A DNA stretch of 8,662 bases. Source: an uncultured Opitutales bacterium (GTDB lineage: Bacteria > Verrucomicrobiota > Verrucomicrobiia > Opitutales > Intestinicryptomonadaceae). This document shows, one piece after another, positions 5,719 to 8,662 of the stretch. The notes beneath the pieces are model-generated. The model was not told where the DNA came from. It did not search any database and saw only the letters and a program-made list of their open reading frames with translations. The position numbers and the translations under genes were made by a program. How positions within the stretch are numbered: the stretch's first letter is position 1; each line of letters opens with the position of its first letter. The DNA is taken from NCBI GenBank assembly GCA_900548185.1, contig URJJ01000065.1, positions 1-8,662 of the forward strand, given 5' to 3'.

Positions 5719-6683
5719 GGCGGCCCGGCACACGCGCGCGCAGGGGCAGCGTCCTGCTTTTCATACTCGGGGCGACCCTCTTCCTCGCGGCCGTCGTGGC
5801 GGTCATTATGAAGTACGCAATAGTTGAAATGAAGCTCCGGGCCCCCGTCGTCATGGGGCATTCGCTGCGCCAGGACGCATTCAACTGCCTCTATGCGGCC
5901 ATTGCGGAGCTCAAGGAGTATCTGGAAATAGACGGCGGCCTCTACGCCCCGGCGCAGGGCTGGGGAAGCCTTCTGAAGGACGGCCGCGCGGGGCTTCCGG
6001 AGGGCCTTTCCGCGGAAGTCGCCGTGGTGGACGAGACCGGCAAGCTCCCGCTTTCCTCCCTGAACGAGGACCAGCTTGAGGACCTGCTCTACGAGATGGG
6101 CTTTTCCGAACCCGTCGCCGACGAAATCGCACAGCTTTTCCTCGACTGGACCGACTCAGACGACATCGCCCGCACTTACGGCGCGGAAAAGGACGATTAC
6201 GAGCGCGGGGCGGCCGTCCCGCCAAACCGCATGGTGCGCTCTTTTTCGGAGTTGAAATATATAAGGGGCTTCGGCGAATTTTTCTTCGGCCCCGACGGCG
6301 AGCCGAACGAGATGTTCCTCAAGTTCGCCTCTGCCGTATCCCTTGAAAACACGTCGTCCGAAGTCAATTTCAACACCGCTTCGGAGCTGGTTTTGAGGGC
6401 GCTTTACAGGATGGACGACCTCGACTTGGACAACTCGATAATGTCGGCCATAAAGGGCGAAACGGGCGTGGTTGACGGGGGGATATACTGGCTCACCTCA
6501 AAGGACCAGATAACGTCCCGAGGGGCCTCGCCGCCGACGAGGTTTGTCGGGGTCTCGGCGAGGTTCATAAGGATTGAGGTGCGCGTGGGGCGCGGGGTCT
6601 CAAATTACAGGGTCACGGCCCTGTGCGAGGTTTCGGAAAAGTCGATTTCCGTAAAGTCGATAATCGAGGGCGCGCGCAGGTGA
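5715..6683 (+). CDS. gspK: T2SS minor pseudopilin GspK (pseudopilus tip)
   Basis: GspK caps the pseudopilus above GspI and GspJ. The 322-residue product is the usual size. It starts at GTG, 6 nt after a GGAGGGAGGGG stretch (5698-5708) and overlapping the gspJ stop (GTGA). The leader RRPGTRARRG ends at G11, followed by a hydrophobic helix (about 12-33) that has Phe rather than Glu at +5, as is normal for GspK. Diagnostic family motifs are VDETGKL (105-111), DWTDSDD (144-150), GAEKDDY (156-162) and VNFNTAS (217-223); the acidic stretch is where GspK structures bind calcium. Unlike the other four pseudopilins here, it keeps Gly at position -1. Confidence 0.93.
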   Translation: MRRPGTRARRGSVLLFILGATLFLAAVVAVIMKYAIVEMKLRAPVVMGHSLRQDAFNCLYAAIAELKEYLEIDGGLYAPAQGWGSLLKDGRAGLPEGLSAEVAVVDETGKLPLSSLNEDQLEDLLYEMGFSEPVADEIAQLFLDWTDSDDIARTYGAEKDDYERGAAVPPNRMVRSFSELKYIRGFGEFFFGPDGEPNEMFLKFASAVSLENTSSEVNFNTASELVLRALYRMDDLDLDNSIMSAIKGETGVVDGGIYWLTSKDQITSRGASPPTRFVGVSARFIRIEVRVGRGVSNYRVTALCEVSEKSISVKSIIEGARR

Positions 6684-6756
6684 GCATTATTTTTATGAAA
6701 ATTGTCGCAAATCTGAAACTTTCCGTTTCAATATGCATTAAAAAGAGATAGACGCA
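6684..6756 (+). promoter_or_regulatory. AT-rich gap before gspL, probable internal promoter
   Basis: This is the only sizeable break in the second half of the cluster, and it is strikingly AT-rich against its surroundings. It contains TGAAAC (6714-6719) and GTTTCA (6725-6730), a 6-bp inverted repeat with a 5-nt loop, then ATGCATTAAAA (6733-6743), which could hold a -10 element. TTGTCG (6702-6707) is a possible -35 box, but its spacing to a good -10 is poor, so the exact promoter is not resolved. A weak purine-rich ribosome-binding site (AAAGAGA) precedes the gspL ATG. Confidence 0.4.
6695..6751 (+). CDS. Possible 18-codon leader peptide before gspL
   Basis: An uninterrupted small frame encodes MKIVANLKLSVSICIKKR and ends 5 nt before the gspL ATG. 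AGGTGAG (6678-6684), which spans the gspK stop, lies 10 nt upstream and could serve as its ribosome-binding site. Translation of this frame would deliver ribosomes to the gspL start, which has only a weak site of its own. It could equally be chance: stretches this short are often open, and the AT-rich composition fits a promoter. Confidence 0.2.
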   Translation: MKIVANLKLSVSICIKKR

Positions 6757-7842
6757 ATGGGACGCAGAAGAAAAGGGATACTGTTTTTGCCGCAGGAGGC
6801 GTTTTTTGTCAAGGCCGAGGAGGCCCCGTCGGGGCTTTCCGAAGCCGACTTGCGCTCTTACGCCCGGACCGTGTTGGAGTCCTTCTCCCCGGTTCCCGCC
6901 GACGGGTTGCAGTGGGGGTTCTGCGTCTCAGGCGGAAAAATCCTGATATTTGCGGCGTCGCACGAGCGCCTTGCAAAGTGCGCGGGCGGCGCGCGCCTCA
7001 TGGAGTCGGCCCCGCTTGCGGTGCCCTTTGCCGCCCTCGTATGGGGTTTGCCGCTGCCTGACGGGTGGTCCGTCATAAGGCGCGTTTCCCGCGAAACGGC
7101 GGAGTATATGGCTGTTGACGTTTCTGGCGGCGCATGGCGCGACGCATTCGCGCTCTCTCGCCCGAAGTCCGCCCCCGAGGGCGGGGTGCTTGCCGAGATT
7201 GCGGGCCTGTCGGGATGCCCTGCCGAGGCCCCGGTCTGGGACTTTTCCTGCGAACCGCTCATGTTCGGCCGCTTCGAGGCGCGCATAAGCGGCGAAAACT
7301 CCAGCCTGTTCCACCGCGTCGGCGGGGCGAAGTTTTGTGACAGGGCCGACGTTCGCGGGGAGCGCGCGGTCAAAGCCGCCAGGGCCGCCGCAGCCAAGGC
7401 CAGGGCTTTGGCCGCTTCGTGGTGCGCCGCAGGCGCCGCCGCCCTCGCCCTCGCCGCCTGGTCCGTTTCGATGCTCTTCCAGGGGGCCGAAGTTTCGCGC
7501 CTTGAACGCCGCATGGCAGACATCCAGGACGATTTCGACTACGTTTCCAAAATAAGCGCGGATTCCGCCTTCCTGCATTCCATAATTTCCAAAAAGACCT
7601 CAAACACCCTGATGATTGCGCGCGTCAACCGCTTCCGCCCCGAGGGCGTGACGTTTACAAAGACTTCCGTGAACTCGCCGAAGGCGATAGAGATAAGGGG
7701 GAAGGCAAAGTCGGTGAACGAGGTCTCGGCGTTTGAGAAGGCGCTTAAGGCGGCGCCGGGAGTCGCGGGCGTAAAGGTTTCGCTTTCCGGCGCTACGTCC
7801 TCCGGCAACTCGTGGACGATGAACGTCGAATTTAAGGACTAG
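6757..7842 (+). CDS. gspL: T2SS assembly platform protein GspL (PilN-like periplasmic part)
   Basis: GspL spans the inner membrane once and links the cytoplasmic ATPase GspE to GspM and the pseudopilus. The 361-residue product has an N-terminal cytoplasmic part (about 1-215), an Ala-rich basic stretch (about 200-215), one membrane helix (about 217-241), a short coiled-coil-like segment (245-280) and a C-terminal region with the pattern of a PilN/GspL ferredoxin-like domain (about 285-361). The N-terminal part is shorter and more divergent than classical actin-like GspL cytodomains, so GspE docking is inferred. Position before gspM supports the call. The C-terminus ends VEFKD; its stop is 4 nt before gspM. 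A PilM/PilN-type assembly protein is the main alternative. Confidence 0.78.
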   Translation: MGRRRKGILFLPQEAFFVKAEEAPSGLSEADLRSYARTVLESFSPVPADGLQWGFCVSGGKILIFAASHERLAKCAGGARLMESAPLAVPFAALVWGLPLPDGWSVIRRVSRETAEYMAVDVSGGAWRDAFALSRPKSAPEGGVLAEIAGLSGCPAEAPVWDFSCEPLMFGRFEARISGENSSLFHRVGGAKFCDRADVRGERAVKAARAAAAKARALAASWCAAGAAALALAAWSVSMLFQGAEVSRLERRMADIQDDFDYVSKISADSAFLHSIISKKTSNTLMIARVNRFRPEGVTFTKTSVNSPKAIEIRGKAKSVNEVSAFEKALKAAPGVAGVKVSLSGATSSGNSWTMNVEFKD

Positions 7843-7846
7843 GCCG

Positions 7847-8368
7847 ATGTTTGAAAGAATTTACAGGTTTTACGCCTCAAAGACCCCCCGCGAACGGGCG
7901 ATGCTCATGGCTCTGGCCTGGGTCGCCGTATGCGTCTGGTGGTGGTGGCTCTCGGGGAAACAGGCCGACCTTTCGGCCAGGGCCGAGATGCTCGAATCGA
8001 AGATAGCCGCAGCGGAGATGATGATTTCCCAGAAGCCTGCGGCCGAAAAGAAGCTCGCCGAGGCGCGTTCGCAGCTCGACGAAAAAAAGACGGTTTCCGA
8101 CCTGCGCGTCGAACTGGAGGGGATTCTGAAGGCCGGAAAGTTCGGCTCATACTCCCTCTCTTTCGCGCCGGACCAGGCTGCGGGAAAAATGACCGTGCGC
8201 ACGGCCAACGTCGGGGTGCAGAAGACCGACATGGATTCTCTCATAGCATTTGAAAAGTCGGTTCTCGCCAAGGCGCCGTACGTGTCTGTAAAGAGCGCCG
8301 AATTCACCTCCGACGGCAAGGGCGTGATGTCCGCGCGCTATGAGATAACGTCTTTTGAATTCAAATGA
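7847..8368 (+). CDS. gspM: T2SS inner-membrane protein GspM
   Basis: GspM partners GspL in the inner-membrane platform and is related in fold to PilO. The 173-residue product has a short cytoplasmic end with the family motif TPRERAML (13-20), one membrane helix (about 18-36) that contains the run WWWWL, a coiled coil (about 38-85) and a C-terminal ferredoxin-like domain (about 86-173). AAGGA (7834-7838) lies 8 nt before the ATG, within the end of gspL. The stop overlaps an ATG of the next frame (ATGA, 8365-8368). Confidence 0.82.
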   Translation: MFERIYRFYASKTPRERAMLMALAWVAVCVWWWWLSGKQADLSARAEMLESKIAAAEMMISQKPAAEKKLAEARSQLDEKKTVSDLRVELEGILKAGKFGSYSLSFAPDQAAGKMTVRTANVGVQKTDMDSLIAFEKSVLAKAPYVSVKSAEFTSDGKGVMSARYEITSFEFK

Positions 8369-8388
8369 TATTGATGATGGGAGCACAT

Positions 8389-8622
8389 ATGAGAGCAGTT
8401 TTTAAATGCGCAATTTTATTGGCCGGGGCGGCGTGCCCCCTTCCAGCCTCGGCGCAGGATTCCGCGCCGCAGCCGTCTCCGGCCGCAGTCCAGGCGCCCG
8501 CGCCCGGCGGCGCAGCAGCGCCTGCCCCCGCGACTGCGGCCCAGCCGCAGGCTGCGCCGTCCCCTTCCCCTTCCTCCGCTTCCGGGCTTCCTCCGCAGGA
8601 TGGCGGGGGCGCTCCCGCCGCC
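8389..8622 (+). CDS. Exported protein N-terminus, probable secretin GspD, cut by the contig end
   Basis: Only 78 codons are real. The peptide MRAVFKCAILLAGAACPLPASA is a signal peptide with cleavage after ASA (20-22), followed by a low-complexity stretch rich in Pro, Ala, Gln and Ser to the end of the contig. The outer-membrane secretin GspD commonly follows or accompanies these genes and would fit, but none of its N-domains is visible, so this is inference; GspC, a lipoprotein or an unrelated exported protein remain possible. The ATG at 8389 is preferred because GGGAG (8379-8383) lies 5 nt upstream. Starts at 8365 (overlapping the gspM stop), 8374 and 8377 are in frame. The in-frame stop at 8641-8643 and the last six apparent residues (LSLIHI) come from adapter sequence. 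Confidence 0.6.
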
Positions 8623-8662
8623 CTGTCTCTTATACACATCTGACGCTGCCGACGAAGCTAGA
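8623..8662. other. Illumina Nextera adapter contamination (not biological)
   Basis: Positions 8623-8641 read CTGTCTCTTATACACATCT, the 19-bp engineered Tn5 mosaic end, and 8642-8655 read GACGCTGCCGACGA, the rest of the reverse complement of the Nextera read-1 adapter. The last seven bases, AGCTAGA, match from memory the start of the reverse complement of the i5 index S515. The sequence differs from both natural IS50 ends, so it is not a resident transposon. True sequence stops at 8622. Confidence 0.97.

Noticed and set aside
6858..7578. Minus-strand frames of over 200 codons opposite gspL
   Set aside because: They are Ala/Arg/Pro-rich shadows of gspL codon usage, without ribosome-binding sites or domains.
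8361..8639. Minus-strand frame starting MCIRDR
   Set aside because: Its start lies in adapter sequence and it runs antisense to the signal-peptide gene; MCIRDR is a known adapter-derived artefact.
8623..8641. A Tn5/IS50 transposon end
   Set aside because: The 19 bases are the engineered mosaic end, which differs from both natural IS50 ends, and they run straight into sequencing adapter.
1..8662. tRNA or rRNA genes, CRISPR arrays, insertion sequences, defence or phage genes
   Set aside because: None was found by reading; no cloverleaf, regularly spaced repeats, transposase or phage-like products are visible.

Overview
This window is 8.6 kb of GC-rich bacterial DNA. It holds a truncated amino-acid antiporter gene on the minus strand, a divergent nucleotide-sugar pyrophosphorylase gene, and a type II secretion system (T2SS) cluster that fills most of the rest on the plus strand. 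The right end is sequencing adapter, so it is the end of an assembled contig. Three features suggest, but do not prove, a member of the Planctomycetes-Verrucomicrobia-Chlamydiae group, perhaps a host-associated Verrucomicrobiota lineage: pseudopilins processed after Ala (A|FTLLE/A|FTLVE), a bacterial DGHGG-type UDPGP-family enzyme, and an antiporter resembling the chlamydial arginine transporter. No rRNA or other taxonomic marker is present.

Layout. Minus strand, 1-1308: arginine/ornithine (or agmatine) antiporter of the APC superfamily, missing its C-terminus at the window edge. A possible 48-codon gene (1342-1488, minus) lies just upstream of it with a good ribosome-binding site. Positions 1489-1754 carry no supported gene but contain several inverted repeats in the divergent control region. 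A sigma70-like promoter (1755-1784) drives a 473-residue UDP-sugar pyrophosphorylase (1805-3226), followed by GC-rich hairpins.

Plus strand, 3381 to the contig end: gspG, gspH, gspI, gspJ, gspK, gspL, gspM and the 5' end of a signal-peptide gene that is probably the secretin gspD. GspG is the major pseudopilin; GspH is a minor one; GspI, GspJ and GspK form the pseudopilus tip; GspL and GspM are the inner-membrane assembly proteins. H/I, I/J and J/K overlap by 4 bp (ATGA or GTGA), as do M and the first ATG of the following frame, so translational coupling is likely. Three looser junctions stand out: an AT-rich promoter region before gspG, a 93-nt hairpin-rich gap after gspG that could help make GspG more abundant, and a 73-nt AT-rich gap before gspL that probably starts a second transcript and holds an 18-codon open frame. 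The ATPase (GspE), platform protein (GspF), GspC and prepilin peptidase are not seen.

The last 40 bases (8623-8662) are not biological. They match the Tn5 mosaic end plus Illumina Nextera read-1 adapter and the start of an index. The last real base is 8622, and the apparent stop of the final frame lies in the adapter. I see no convincing undescribed system. The most interesting biological points are the uniform Ala at position -1 in four pseudopilins, the Gln/Gly-rich tail on GspJ, the related inverted repeats before gspG and gspL, and the small frames before the antiporter and before gspL.
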